Below, piece by piece: positions 1-7,732 of a stretch of DNA of 24,672 bases; the first letter of the stretch is position 1, and every line of letters starts with the position of its first letter. The DNA is from a virus, in the IMG/VR virus record IMGVR_UViG_3300027810_000064, positions 1 through 24,672 of that record, one strand, 5' to 3'. The notes beneath the pieces were generated by a model, which was not told the origin of the DNA, ran no database searches, and worked only from the letters and a program-made list of their open reading frames with translations. Position numbers and translations under genes: made by a program.

Positions 1-872
1 GGCCTGACGGAATCGTCTGCGGGGCTGACTTGTGGGATAACTTAACAACCCATGAGGATTGTGTGGCTCACCTATATCCTTGGCCCTCACTAAACGAGAT
101 GACGATGGGCCTACGAGAGGGAGAGATTGTCACCCTATGTGCTGGGTCTGGTATAGGTAAGTCAGCAGTCTGCAAAGAGATTGCCTACCACCTACTGAGA
201 GCAGACGAAACTGTCGGATACATAGCCCTTGAGGAATCAACTAAGCGAACTGCGCTAGGCATCATGGGACTGCATCTGAATGAGCAGATATATCTGAACC
301 CTTTGGAAACTACGGAAGAGGACATGAAGACAGCCTTCGATGCTACGGTAGGTAGTGGGAAGTATTTTACCTATGACCATTGGGGTTCTGTTGGAGAGGG
401 TAACCTGTTATCAAAAATGAGATATTTAGTAACAGGAGTTAACTGCCGAATTATTTTTCTCGACCACTTGTCCATAGTTGTTTCCGGGTTAGAGGGAGGC
501 GATGAAAGAAGGATGATTGATAACACCATGACTAAACTTCGGAGTATGGTGGAGGAGTTAGGGTTCGCCTTGATTCTAGTGAGTCATCTGAAGAGACCGG
601 AAGGGCGTGGCCATGAAGAGGGAGCAAGGACTTCTCTAGCACAACTTAGAGGCAGCGCAGGAATCGCTCAGCTTTCTGACATGGTGATTGGATTGGAGAG
701 AAACCAACAGGACGCCGCCACATCCAAGATCACCACTATGAGGGTGCTGAAGAATAGGTGGAGTGGACATCACGGGGTTGCTACCACGCTGGAGTTTGAT
801 GACACAACAGGACGCCTGAACGAGGCGATACCAGCCCCAGAGGAGGATGCTAATGAGCAGAACGATTTTTGA
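1..872 (+). CDS. Primase-helicase, helicase domain (T7 gp4-like), 5' partial
   Basis: This is the C-terminal helicase part of a T7 gp4-type primase-helicase, the ring ATPase that unwinds DNA at the phage fork. The reading frame is open from the window edge (first full codon at 3), so the primase half and true start lie upstream; the TTG at 30 is only an internal codon. Visible motifs are Walker A AGSGIGKSA (nt 141-167), the Glu pair in ALEES just after it, Walker B IIFLDHLSIVV (about nt 450-482), then SHLKRPEGRGHEEGAR and LRGSAGIAQLSD, which carry the DnaB-family H3/H4 and arginine-finger region, and LERNQQ. The C-terminus is acidic and ends in Phe (ANEQNDF), like the T7 gp4 tail that touches DNA polymerase. 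The gene overlaps the polymerase gene by 20 nt. Confidence is very high; only the start is missing. Confidence 0.96.
   Translation, partial: PDGIVCGADLWDNLTTHEDCVAHLYPWPSLNEMTMGLREGEIVTLCAGSGIGKSAVCKEIAYHLLRADETVGYIALEESTKRTALGIMGLHLNEQIYLNPLETTEEDMKTAFDATVGSGKYFTYDHWGSVGEGNLLSKMRYLVTGVNCRIIFLDHLSIVVSGLEGGDERRMIDNTMTKLRSMVEELGFALILVSHLKRPEGRGHEEGARTSLAQLRGSAGIAQLSDMVIGLERNQQDAATSKITTMRVLKNRWSGHHGVATTLEFDDTTGRLNEAIPAPEEDANEQNDF
841..846 (+). promoter_or_regulatory. Shine-Dalgarno of the DNA polymerase gene
   Basis: A perfect AGGAGG lies inside the end of the helicase gene. It abuts the ATG at 847 with no spacer, but sits 6 nt before the ATG at 853, so 853 is the better polymerase start. Confidence 0.75.
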
Positions 873-2697
873 TATCGAAACAAACGGACTACTTGATGAC
901 GTCACGATGTTGTGGTGTATCGTTTGTCGCGATGCTGATACCGGAGAGGTAACAACCTACGGCCCTGATCAAGCCGCCGAAGGGGTGAGTCATCTGCTAG
1001 AAAGCGACGAGCTAATCGGCCACAACATAATCAACTATGATCTGCCCGTTCTTGCGAAGCTAGGCTACCTCGAACGACGCGGTAATCCAACGCTCCCTAA
1101 GTTGACGGATACTCTAGTGATGTCTCGGTTGATACACACCAACCTTTCTGAACAGGACAGGATCAGTAACCTAAAGGATGAGGTGATGCCGTCGAAGATG
1201 GTGGGTTCCCATTCGTTAAAGGCTTGGGGTCATCGACTTGATTGCCATAAAGGTGACTACCTTGAGGAGCATGGGTTCGACCACTTCTCCGAGGGCATGC
1301 TGGTGTATTGTATTCAGGATACCGAGGTAACCTACAGGCTATACCACAAACTGAATGAGGCGGGGTGGGACACTCAATGTCTCACCTTGGAACACAAGTT
1401 TGCTGCCTGCATGGGTCGTATGGAACGCTATGGGTTTGCCTTCGACGTTATGAAGGCGCGTGAGTTGTACGCTGACCTGTCAGTTAGGAAGCTAGAGTTA
1501 AACGAAAGCCTGCAAGAGTTGTTTCCCCCTGACACCATCAACATGAAGTCACACTTCTGGGTAGCTCCTGATGGTGAGCTATGGGCTACTAAGAAAGCCG
1601 CCAAGGCAGCAGGTATTAAGGATGGTGATCTAGACAAAGGCCCACTAAAGACAAAAGATATTCCTTTTAATCCGGGGAGTCGCGACCACATAGCTGACAG
1701 ATTGAAACGCTTGGGGTGGGTTCCTACTGACTTCACTAATGAGGGCAAGCCCAAGATGGATGAATCAGTCCTGTCGAATATCAAGATGGAGAACGATGGG
1801 GGTGCGTGTACTGCTCTTCAGGAATACTTGATGCTTATCAAGAGAATGGGTCAATTAGGTGACGGCAATCAGGCATGGATGAAGCTGGAGAAAAACGGCA
1901 GGCTGCATGGCAGGGTGAATCCTAATGGTGCAGTAACAGGCCGCTGCACTCACTCTAATCCCAACGTGGCACAAGTTCCCCGTGTTGGTAGCCCCTTTGG
2001 AAGGGAGTGTAGAAGTCTTTTCAAAGCTACAAAAGGTCGTACCCTCGTTGGGTGTGACGCAAGTGGACTTGAGTTACGTTGCCTAGCCCACTTCCTCGCA
2101 CCTTTTGATGAAGGAGACTACGCTAAGAAACTATTGGAAAGCGATATACATGTGGAAAACCAGAAAGCGGCTGGCTTACCAAGTAGGGACGCTGCTAAGA
2201 CATTCATTTATGCCTTTCTCTATGGAGCAGGTGACGAGAAAATTGGAGAAATCATTGGCAAAGGGAGGGGCGCGGGGAGGATTATTAAGAAAACATTCCT
2301 CGAAAGTTTACCGGCGTTAGCAAAATTAAAGGCTTGCATAAGTAACGTACTGTCGAGTAGAGAGTTTCTTAAAGGTCTAGACGGTAGGCATTTATATATA
2401 AGGAGTGAGCATGCTGCCCTGAACACGCTGTTACAATCAGCGGGAGCAGTAATAATGAAGCAGGCCACTATACACCTATACGAAGCTCTTACAGCTAAGG
2501 GGCTCAAGCACGGAGAAGATTGGGGACTGGTCGCACATGTGCATGATGAATTTCAAGTGGAAGTTAAGGCTGAAGGGCTGGCCTTGGTTAAGGAAGAGGC
2601 TGTGCTATCCATTCGCAAGGCGGGGGAGACGCTGGCATTCAAATGTCCCCTTGATGGCGAGGCGCATACAGGGATCAACTGGGCAGAAACACACTAG
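853..2697 (+). CDS. DNA polymerase (T7 gp5-like, family A with 3'-5' exonuclease)
   Basis: Replicative family A DNA polymerase, 614 aa from the ATG at 853, chosen because AGGAGG precedes it by 6 nt (the ATG at 847 would add two residues). The proofreading exonuclease looks intact: DIE at D7/E9, D63 in INYDLP, and Y152/D156 in YCIQD. The polymerase domain has motif A DASGLELR (D402), motif B KTFIYAFLYGAGDEKIG (from K449) and motif C HVHDEF (H564, D565). The C-terminus NWAETH matches the T7 end NWAICH, so the gene is complete. T7 gp5 is about 704 aa. Much of the shortening lies in the thumb, where the thioredoxin-binding insertion of T7 is replaced by a shorter Lys- and Ala-rich stretch (about nt 1525-1668). 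It should work with the upstream helicase and the downstream exonuclease. Confidence 0.97.
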   Translation: MSRTIFDIETNGLLDDVTMLWCIVCRDADTGEVTTYGPDQAAEGVSHLLESDELIGHNIINYDLPVLAKLGYLERRGNPTLPKLTDTLVMSRLIHTNLSEQDRISNLKDEVMPSKMVGSHSLKAWGHRLDCHKGDYLEEHGFDHFSEGMLVYCIQDTEVTYRLYHKLNEAGWDTQCLTLEHKFAACMGRMERYGFAFDVMKARELYADLSVRKLELNESLQELFPPDTINMKSHFWVAPDGELWATKKAAKAAGIKDGDLDKGPLKTKDIPFNPGSRDHIADRLKRLGWVPTDFTNEGKPKMDESVLSNIKMENDGGACTALQEYLMLIKRMGQLGDGNQAWMKLEKNGRLHGRVNPNGAVTGRCTHSNPNVAQVPRVGSPFGRECRSLFKATKGRTLVGCDASGLELRCLAHFLAPFDEGDYAKKLLESDIHVENQKAAGLPSRDAAKTFIYAFLYGAGDEKIGEIIGKGRGAGRIIKKTFLESLPALAKLKACISNVLSSREFLKGLDGRHLYIRSEHAALNTLLQSAGAVIMKQATIHLYEALTAKGLKHGEDWGLVAHVHDEFQVEVKAEGLALVKEEAVLSIRKAGETLAFKCPLDGEAHTGINWAETH

Positions 2698-2716
2698 CGA
2701 AAACGAAAGGACTGGA

Positions 2717-3064
2717 GTGGCTATTGAAATATTACTAAAGGCAATGCTAACTGATCAAGGGTTCATAGTGTCTGACCCTTGTCTATCGACGAGTTATGAT
2801 TTCATTACCGAGTGGGATGGAGTTGTGAATACCGTACAGGTGAAGTCATCCTCTTATCATAATCAGAATGATTTCTATAGGGCTGCAACTGGCAAGCGAG
2901 GTGGCTATTCTGTTCTCATGGTTCACATACCACCGGAGCGTGTGACTTATGTCATACCTTGGACTGAAATAGACAGACGATGGATTTGTATACCCGGAGG
3001 AGGGAAGCCTAACAGATATGACAAGTACAAAGAGAACTACAGTTTACTGCAGACGCCCCACTAA
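2717..3064 (+). CDS. Small PD-(D/E)XK endonuclease
   Basis: A 115-aa protein with a PD-(D/E)XK nuclease signature. Residues are E4 in the first helix (VAIEILLKAML), D28 in SYDF, and Q41-V-K43 in TVQVKSS. Gln in place of the usual second acid is known in the I-Ssp6803I/PDDEXK_5-like group, which this resembles more than T7 gp3. The GTG at 2717 is preferred because AAAGGA lies 5 nt upstream and it follows the polymerase stop by 19 nt; the ATG at 2537 would overlap the polymerase by 161 nt. It sits between gp5 and gp6 homologues, so a role in Holliday-junction or branched-DNA resolution, or in host DNA breakdown, is plausible but inferred. It could also be a free-standing homing-type enzyme. The family call is fairly sure; the function is not. 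Confidence 0.72.
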   Translation: MAIEILLKAMLTDQGFIVSDPCLSTSYDFITEWDGVVNTVQVKSSSYHNQNDFYRAATGKRGGYSVLMVHIPPERVTYVIPWTEIDRRWICIPGGGKPNRYDKYKENYSLLQTPH

Positions 3065-3353
3065 GATTGTGGTTCTTAATCAAACCTACAAGGTCGAGTG
3101 GTTGGCCTCGTCTGATGATCAAGGGCGGTGTGACCCTGACCTTTGTGTCATCCAGATAACCAAGGGGCAACCCCCCAAGGCGTTGGCCGCTACTCTACTA
3201 CATGAACTGATACACGCCGTTAACTTTGCAATGGGTGTCACCGACAAGACAACTGAAGAGGACGCAACAGGTAAGCAAGAGACAGGCCTCTCAACTGTAT
3301 GGGTAAACAACCCAAAACTTTTTGAATGGCTTCACAAACAATTTACTAAATGA
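3018..3353 (+). CDS. HExxH zinc metallopeptidase-like protein
   Basis: A protein of up to 111 aa with a zincin motif, LLHELIHAVNF (H62, E63, H66). E80/E81 about 15 residues later could supply the third zinc ligand. A conserved-looking end (NNPKLFEWLHKQF) resembles small phage SprT- or ImmA/IrrE-like peptidases. The ATG at 3018 overlaps the endonuclease by 47 nt and has GGAGGAGGG 13 nt upstream, a long spacing. The GTG at 3069 would give a shorter protein lacking the first 17 residues but has no Shine-Dalgarno. Its stop overlaps the exonuclease start (ATGA at 3350-3353), so the genes are probably translationally coupled. The substrate is unknown. SprT-like proteins can act on DNA-bound proteins, and removal of a host protein is another option; both are inference. 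Confidence 0.75.
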   Translation: MTSTKRTTVYCRRPTKIVVLNQTYKVEWLASSDDQGRCDPDLCVIQITKGQPPKALAATLLHELIHAVNFAMGVTDKTTEEDATGKQETGLSTVWVNNPKLFEWLHKQFTK

Positions 3354-4102
3354 AAACCGTATTACTTATTGATGGAGACATCATAGCCTATAAACATGCA
3401 AGCGGCTCCGAGGTAGCTGTAGATTGGGGTGACGATTGGTGGACACTCCATACAGACACTAAGAAAGCAAAGATCATCATGAACAAGGAGGTTGAGCGAC
3501 TTGCTGCAGCACTACACGCTGACAGGATAGAGATAGCTCTCTCTGGTAAGAAGAACTTCCGACATCGTGTTGACGCGAACTACAAGTCTGGAAGGAAAAA
3601 GACTAGGAAACCGATAGGTCTCCCGTGCCTTAGGGAAGAGTTGATGTTGAACTGGCGAGCCCAGATACATGATGATCTTGAGGCAGACGATTTGCTAGGT
3701 GTGTGGGCGACTGACCCTATGTACCACGCAGGCTCAAGGAAGATTATCGTTAGCATCGACAAGGACATGAAGACCATCCCTTGCAATCTATGGAACTGGA
3801 ACTACCCAGAGCTAGGGGTACAGAATATTTCAAAGGAAGCTGCCGACTACAACCACCTTATACAAACCTTAATGGGTGACTCGACTGATGGTTACAAGGG
3901 ATGCCCTACGGTAGGCCCCACTAAAGCAGCACGTATTCTGAATCCCAACCCAACGTGGGAAAGCGTCGTAAGGTGTTTCGAGGCGCACGGTTTATCAGAA
4001 GAAGAAGCACTCAAGCAAGCACGACTAGCTAGGATACTACGAGTAGAAAACTATAATCTTAGGAAGAGAGAAATAAAATTTTGGACGCCTAACAAAGAAT
4101 GA
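3350..4102 (+). CDS. 5'-3' exonuclease (T7 gp6-like, FEN family)
   Basis: A 250-aa 5'-nuclease of the flap endonuclease family, the counterpart of T7 gp6 (about 300 aa). In T7 this enzyme removes RNA primers and helps degrade host DNA and recombine phage DNA. Metal-binding acids are visible in the expected order: D8 and D10 (LLIDGDIIAY), E111, D113 and D114 (DLEADDLLG), D137 and D139 (SIDKDMK), and D177 and D180 (LMGDSTDGYKG). The last is followed by the helix-hairpin-helix-like CPTVGPTKAARIL. The basic patch FRHRVDANYKSGRKKTRKP (about 70-88) matches the helical arch or clamp region. It starts by ATGA overlap with the metallopeptidase and ends by ATGA overlap with the kinase. No Shine-Dalgarno precedes it, so coupling to upstream translation is likely. 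Confidence 0.93.
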   Translation: MKTVLLIDGDIIAYKHASGSEVAVDWGDDWWTLHTDTKKAKIIMNKEVERLAAALHADRIEIALSGKKNFRHRVDANYKSGRKKTRKPIGLPCLREELMLNWRAQIHDDLEADDLLGVWATDPMYHAGSRKIIVSIDKDMKTIPCNLWNWNYPELGVQNISKEAADYNHLIQTLMGDSTDGYKGCPTVGPTKAARILNPNPTWESVVRCFEAHGLSEEEALKQARLARILRVENYNLRKREIKFWTPNKE

Positions 4103-4659
4103 AAATAATAGGATTAAGCGGGAAGAAGCAGTCCGGTAAGGACACCGTCTACAGTATAGCCTCGGACATCTTGGCTCCACCTGTAGGGAGGGTAGGTTTT
4201 GCCGACGCTCTGAAGCAAGAGGTGAGTGAAGCTACAGGGTTTCGAGTAGAGTTTATCGAGGAACACAAGACAGAGTTCAGGAGTCTCCTTCAGGTATGGG
4301 GGACTGACTTCAGGCGACACTTCTCTGGGACTGAGTATTGGATTGAACAGATGGATGAAGTGATTACCTCTGTTAATAACAAGTATAAGTATCTGTTCAT
4401 CACCGACGTTCGTTTCGAGAACGAGGCTGAGTTCATCAAGCAACGAGGCGGCTCAGTCATCAGGGTCGAGAGGAGGCAGCAAGTCTACAAGACCATTCAG
4501 GAAGCAACCGTGGACATTGACGTCCATGTTTCCGAAACAAATATGAATGACTATTCTGGCTACGATTACGTCATCAACAACAACGGTTCTGAAAAAGACT
4601 TACAAAAATCAGTCAGATCCATGTTAGAAACTTTGAACATTTTAGAAAATGCCGCTTGA
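4099..4659 (+). CDS. Deoxynucleoside monophosphate kinase
   Basis: A 186-aa P-loop kinase predicted to phosphorylate dNMPs to dNDPs, so nucleotides from degraded host DNA can be reused for phage replication. The N-terminal P-loop is GLSGKKQSGKDT (G8 to T16), with the Asp between Lys and Thr typical of phage dNMP kinases such as T4 gp1. FADALKQEV, LLQVWGTDFRRH and ITDVRFENEAEFIK match the base- and phosphate-binding segments of this family; the last is the characteristic DVRxxNE motif. The gene overlaps the exonuclease stop (ATGA at 4099-4102), making a tight replication/salvage operon, and overlaps the next small gene by 11 nt. T4 gp1 is longer (about 241 aa), but phage members near 190 aa are common. 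Confidence 0.9.
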   Translation: MKIIGLSGKKQSGKDTVYSIASDILAPPVGRVGFADALKQEVSEATGFRVEFIEEHKTEFRSLLQVWGTDFRRHFSGTEYWIEQMDEVITSVNNKYKYLFITDVRFENEAEFIKQRGGSVIRVERRQQVYKTIQEATVDIDVHVSETNMNDYSGYDYVINNNGSEKDLQKSVRSMLETLNILENAA

Positions 4660-4849
4660 ACTTCCTCTAAATTCTGCTAATGAGAAGTTGCCTCCGGTCA
4701 CCGAGGAGCTTATCGTTTGGTTGCGAAATGTTTTTCCTGACAGGATGCCTGATGTATCGGATGATCTTACTGACATAAGATATAAACAAGGGCAAGTGGC
4801 TGTAGTTAAAACGCTTACGAGCATACATAATGAGTTAAGGAGCAATTAA
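4649..4849 (+). CDS. Small conserved-type phage protein of unknown function
   Basis: A 66-aa acidic soluble protein, with no membrane segment or signal peptide. Its core PPVTEELIVWLRNVFPDRMP, followed by YKQGQVAVVKTL and a short helix, looks like a small protein often found just before the portal region in T7-like phages of aquatic bacteria; this is a recollection of pattern, not a database result. It overlaps the kinase gene by 11 nt and has no clear Shine-Dalgarno, so it is probably coupled to the kinase. The following gene starts 1 nt after its stop. An ORF on the opposite strand covers almost the same bases but lacks context. No function is assigned. Confidence 0.7.
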   Translation: MPLELPLNSANEKLPPVTEELIVWLRNVFPDRMPDVSDDLTDIRYKQGQVAVVKTLTSIHNELRSN

Positions 4850-4850
4850 A

Positions 4851-5072
4851 ATGTGTCTAGCTAGAAAACCAGTAACATTGCCACAAAAGGCGTTCGCAAA
4901 GGCCCCGGATCAGCCTAATATATTAGCCGAGGTCACTCGTAAACCCACTAGGCTTGCGGCTAAGGGTAAACCGAAACGACGCGGGTCATCACGGAAGAGT
5001 CTTGTAGTCGCCCCCTCAGGAATCAACCCCTCTTCCGCTGGAGGTGGGTCTAATGTTTACGGGAATGTATGA
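4851..5072 (+). CDS. gp7.3-like small basic virion protein
   Basis: A 73-aa basic protein lying directly before the portal gene, where T7 encodes gp7.3. The second half is Lys/Arg-rich (LAAKGKPKRRGSSRKSLVVA) followed by a Gly/Ser tail ending SAGGGSNVYGNV. T7 gp7.3 ends in a comparable GGKKSLSVA segment plus a Gly-rich tail. In T7, gp7.3 is a minor virion protein needed for infectivity and ejected early. The start has AAGGAG 8 nt upstream (4837-4842), one of the better ribosome sites here. The stop overlaps the portal start (ATGA at 5069-5072). The homology call rests on a short motif plus position, so it is moderate. Confidence 0.6.
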   Translation: MCLARKPVTLPQKAFAKAPDQPNILAEVTRKPTRLAAKGKPKRRGSSRKSLVVAPSGINPSSAGGGSNVYGNV

Positions 5073-6658
5073 AAGTTGGAACGCTTAACTCCTATTATCA
5101 AGCCTGCGAAAATGCGAGAGACCCTTATTTACGTCGGGGTAGGGATGCTGCAAGCCTTACTATTCCTTACCTTGTTCCTCCCGATAGCAATAATTCTAAC
5201 ACTAATTACGTTACTCCCTTTCAAGGCGTGGGAGCCAGAGGGGTAAACAACTTAGCGTCGAAGCTGCTATTAGCTCTACTTCCTCCTAACTCTCCCTTCT
5301 TTCGGCTGATCATTGACCCATTTGAGTTCGCCAAGGAGGGGCAACAGGAAGAGGGCCTGAAGACTGAACTGGAGAAGGCTCTGGCTGAGATTGAGCGAGC
5401 CGTTCAGAGTGAGGTGGAGACATCTTCCATTCGTGTCGGTGTGTTCGAGGCCTTAAAGCAACTGATTGTCGCTGGCAATGTACTGCTCTACATCCCCGAT
5501 AAGGGAGGCCTTCGTGTATTTAACTTGGATCGCTATGTTTCTAAGCGAGACCCAATGGGAAACATCCAATCGATTATCGTTAAGGAATCAATCGATCCTG
5601 ATGTTCTGCCTCAGTCTGTCCGAGCAATCCTTGAAGAAGCAGGGAACCCTTCGGTCAGTACAATGGGGGCTTCGCAAGAGAAGACCGTCGATGTTTATAC
5701 TGGAATCTACAGGAGTGAAGGGAAGTGGGAGGTCAGGCAAGAGGTTGCTGACATTAACATACCTGAAGCTGAAGGTTCCTACCCCCTAGACAAGAATCCT
5801 TGGATGCCTTTACGGTACACAAGAATTGAGAATGAAGATTATGGTAGAGGCTTTATCGAGGAATACATGGGAGACCTTCAATCCCTTGAAGGGTTGACCC
5901 AAGCTATTGTCGAAGGTGCTGCAGCCGCTGCAAAAGTATTATTCCTAGTAAATCCAAATGGAACCACACGCCCACGGGTTATATCTACTGCCCCTAACGG
6001 TGCTATTGTTCAAGGCAACGCCGCCGACGTTACGGTCTTACAGATGGAAAAGTTTGCCGACTTCAGGGTGGCTCAAGAAACTGTAAGAGATATTAAGGAG
6101 AGACTTGGCTTTGCCTTTCTCATGAACACTTCGATCCAGAGGCAGGGTGAGAGGGTGACGGCTGAAGAGATTAGATTCATGGCTCAAGAGCTTGAAGATG
6201 TTCTCGGAGGGGTGTACAGCATCCTGTCACAAGAGTTTCAGATGCCTTTAGTTAATAGACTAATGGATCGAATGTCCAAAGCAGGGAGGCTCCCCGCGTT
6301 ACCTAAGAAGATTGTCAAACCAACCATTGTAACAGGCTTGGAGGCACTCGGAAGAGGTCACGATCTCAATAAGCTGGACAGTTTTGTATCAGGAGCTTCC
6401 CAATTATTGGGTGATCAATTTGCGACCTACGTAAATATGAGCGATTACCTAAAGAGAAGAGCGACTTCGCTAGGCATTGATGTTGAGGGTCTTGTCAGAA
6501 CTGAAGAAGAAATACAAATGGAACAACAACAGATGGCTCAACAAGCAATGGCTCAGCAAGTAGCACCTAACGTAGCAAACGCCGCCGGTAAGATGGCTCA
6601 AGAAGACCCTGAGAAACTAGCATCTATGACTCAAGCGGCTCAACAAATGGCACAATAA
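5069..6658 (+). CDS. Portal protein / head-tail connector (T7 gp8-like)
   Basis: A 529-aa portal protein, the dodecameric ring at the unique capsid vertex through which DNA is packaged and ejected and onto which the tail assembles. The family signature GVGARGVNNLASKLLLALLP is at residues 53-72, preceded by TNYVTPFQ. Further typical segments are VAGNVLLYIPDKGGLRVFNL, RYTRIENEDYGRGFIEEYMG and QRQGERVTAEEIRFMAQELED. The C-terminus is Gln/Ala/Met-rich, as in other gp8 proteins. Length matches T7 gp8 (about 536 aa). It begins by ATGA overlap with the gp7.3-like gene, and the scaffold gene starts 3 nt after its stop. Confidence 0.97.
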   Translation: MKVGTLNSYYQACENARDPYLRRGRDAASLTIPYLVPPDSNNSNTNYVTPFQGVGARGVNNLASKLLLALLPPNSPFFRLIIDPFEFAKEGQQEEGLKTELEKALAEIERAVQSEVETSSIRVGVFEALKQLIVAGNVLLYIPDKGGLRVFNLDRYVSKRDPMGNIQSIIVKESIDPDVLPQSVRAILEEAGNPSVSTMGASQEKTVDVYTGIYRSEGKWEVRQEVADINIPEAEGSYPLDKNPWMPLRYTRIENEDYGRGFIEEYMGDLQSLEGLTQAIVEGAAAAAKVLFLVNPNGTTRPRVISTAPNGAIVQGNAADVTVLQMEKFADFRVAQETVRDIKERLGFAFLMNTSIQRQGERVTAEEIRFMAQELEDVLGGVYSILSQEFQMPLVNRLMDRMSKAGRLPALPKKIVKPTIVTGLEALGRGHDLNKLDSFVSGASQLLGDQFATYVNMSDYLKRRATSLGIDVEGLVRTEEEIQMEQQQMAQQAMAQQVAPNVANAAGKMAQEDPEKLASMTQAAQQMAQ

Positions 6659-6661
6659 AAT

Positions 6662-7396
6662 ATGGGAGAAACACAGACCGTATCGCTAAGTGATACACCG
6701 ACCGGCCCTGATGCACCTGAAACAGAAGCTCAAGAAGCACCAGAGGAAAATAAAGAGCAAGAACAGCAGCAAGAGGAGCAACCGTCAGAGCGACCTGACT
6801 GGCTTCCTCCAAAATTCAACAACGCAGAAGACCTTGCCAGAGCCTACGGGCAGCTTGAAAGGAAGCTGTCTTCCCAAGATGCAGAGGCAAAAGGACTCCT
6901 TACTGAGGAAGATTTTTCCAGCTACTCAGATGAGTATAACAGGGAGGGGGAGCTAAGTGATGACGCTTATAAGACCTTAGAAAAGAAGGGATTGTCACGT
7001 GACTTAGTAGACAACTACATCAAGGGTCAGGAGATGCAGCGGACACACCAGCTAGACGGGATGTATTCTTTGGCTGGAGGAGAGGAGCAGTACAGCACTA
7101 TGATTAAGTGGGCTGCTGAAAATCTCCCTCAGGATGAGCTAGATTCTTATAACCTAGCTGTTCAAGGTGATCTCGGTGTAGCTAAACTGGCCATAAGAGC
7201 TTTGCATTCTCAGTTTAATCAAGCTGGTCAGGGGACTAACCCTCAGTTAGTCCAAGGTGGTAAAGCCCCCAGCGTGATTGGCTATGGTTCTACCTACGAA
7301 ATGCAACAGGACATGAAAGACCCACGCTACAAGGCTGGGGATACTACTTGGCATGCTCACGTTGAGAGGCGTTTAGCTGCCACCAACAACAACTAA
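6662..7396 (+). CDS. Capsid assembly scaffolding protein (T7 gp9-like)
   Basis: A 244-aa acidic scaffold that guides procapsid assembly and then leaves the head. The first 45 residues are very rich in Glu, Gln and Pro, as in gp9 proteins. The conserved PDWLPPKFNNAEDLARAYGQ segment follows, then a helical middle and a basic end (HVERRLAATNNN) that probably contacts the capsid protein. T7 gp9 is about 307 aa, so this one is short but complete. It sits between portal and capsid as expected, though four small genes separate it from the capsid gene. The start has no Shine-Dalgarno and follows an A-rich stop region (aataaaat). It ends with tandem stops TAA TAG before the next gene. Confidence 0.93.
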   Translation: MGETQTVSLSDTPTGPDAPETEAQEAPEENKEQEQQQEEQPSERPDWLPPKFNNAEDLARAYGQLERKLSSQDAEAKGLLTEEDFSSYSDEYNREGELSDDAYKTLEKKGLSRDLVDNYIKGQEMQRTHQLDGMYSLAGGEEQYSTMIKWAAENLPQDELDSYNLAVQGDLGVAKLAIRALHSQFNQAGQGTNPQLVQGGKAPSVIGYGSTYEMQQDMKDPRYKAGDTTWHAHVERRLAATNNN

Positions 7397-7399
7397 TAG

Positions 7400-7732
7400 A
7401 TGAAGAAAAAACTAATCGTTATCGGTGTGTTCTTGTCTTTGACATTGAGCGCAAGTGCGAACGGAAAGAAGCCGAGTGCCTTCGGGGCTGGGCTGAAACC
7501 ATCACCTCACGTGACCCTGTTTGGGCAGAAACTGTCTTGGCCTATCCCTTCCCTATGTCTGGGGAAAGCGGCTGGGGTGAACCCAGATTTCGGGGTTTCA
7601 TCAGACGGGTTCAAGCTTAAGCTGCCTTACATTGCCCTCGATATCCCCTTTCCGTCCCTGTTTTTAGGAACAAAGGACAAGAAGGTGGAGGTCAAGATAG
7701 GGTCAATCGACAAATCGAAACACACACGCTGA
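7400..7732 (+). CDS. Small exported protein of unknown function
   Basis: A 110-aa protein with a clear Sec signal peptide: MKKK, a hydrophobic core IVIGVFLSLTL, and a cleavage site ASA|NG at residues 20-21. The mature part of about 90 aa is basic and rich in Pro, Leu and Lys, with no further membrane segment. It contains two similar motifs, IPSLCLG (49-55) and FPSLFLG (84-90), each after a hydrophobic run, which suggests an internal duplication. It lies between scaffold and holin and its stop overlaps the holin start (TGATG at 7730-7734), so it probably belongs with the lysis or envelope genes. No Shine-Dalgarno is visible. I do not recognise the family. A periplasmic role in lysis or in blocking superinfection is possible but unproven. 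Confidence 0.72.
   Translation: MKKKLIVIGVFLSLTLSASANGKKPSAFGAGLKPSPHVTLFGQKLSWPIPSLCLGKAAGVNPDFGVSSDGFKLKLPYIALDIPFPSLFLGTKDKKVEVKIGSIDKSKHTR

Noticed and set aside
2537-2716. N-terminal extension of the endonuclease from an ATG inside the polymerase gene
   Set aside because: It would overlap the polymerase by 161 nt and adds a Trp/Arg/Pro-rich stretch that is an out-of-frame reading of the polymerase end; the GTG at 2717 has a good ribosome site.
4642-4845. 67-codon - strand ORF over the small gene before gp7.3
   Set aside because: All genes run on the + strand, and the + ORF in the same place fits the operon by short overlaps.
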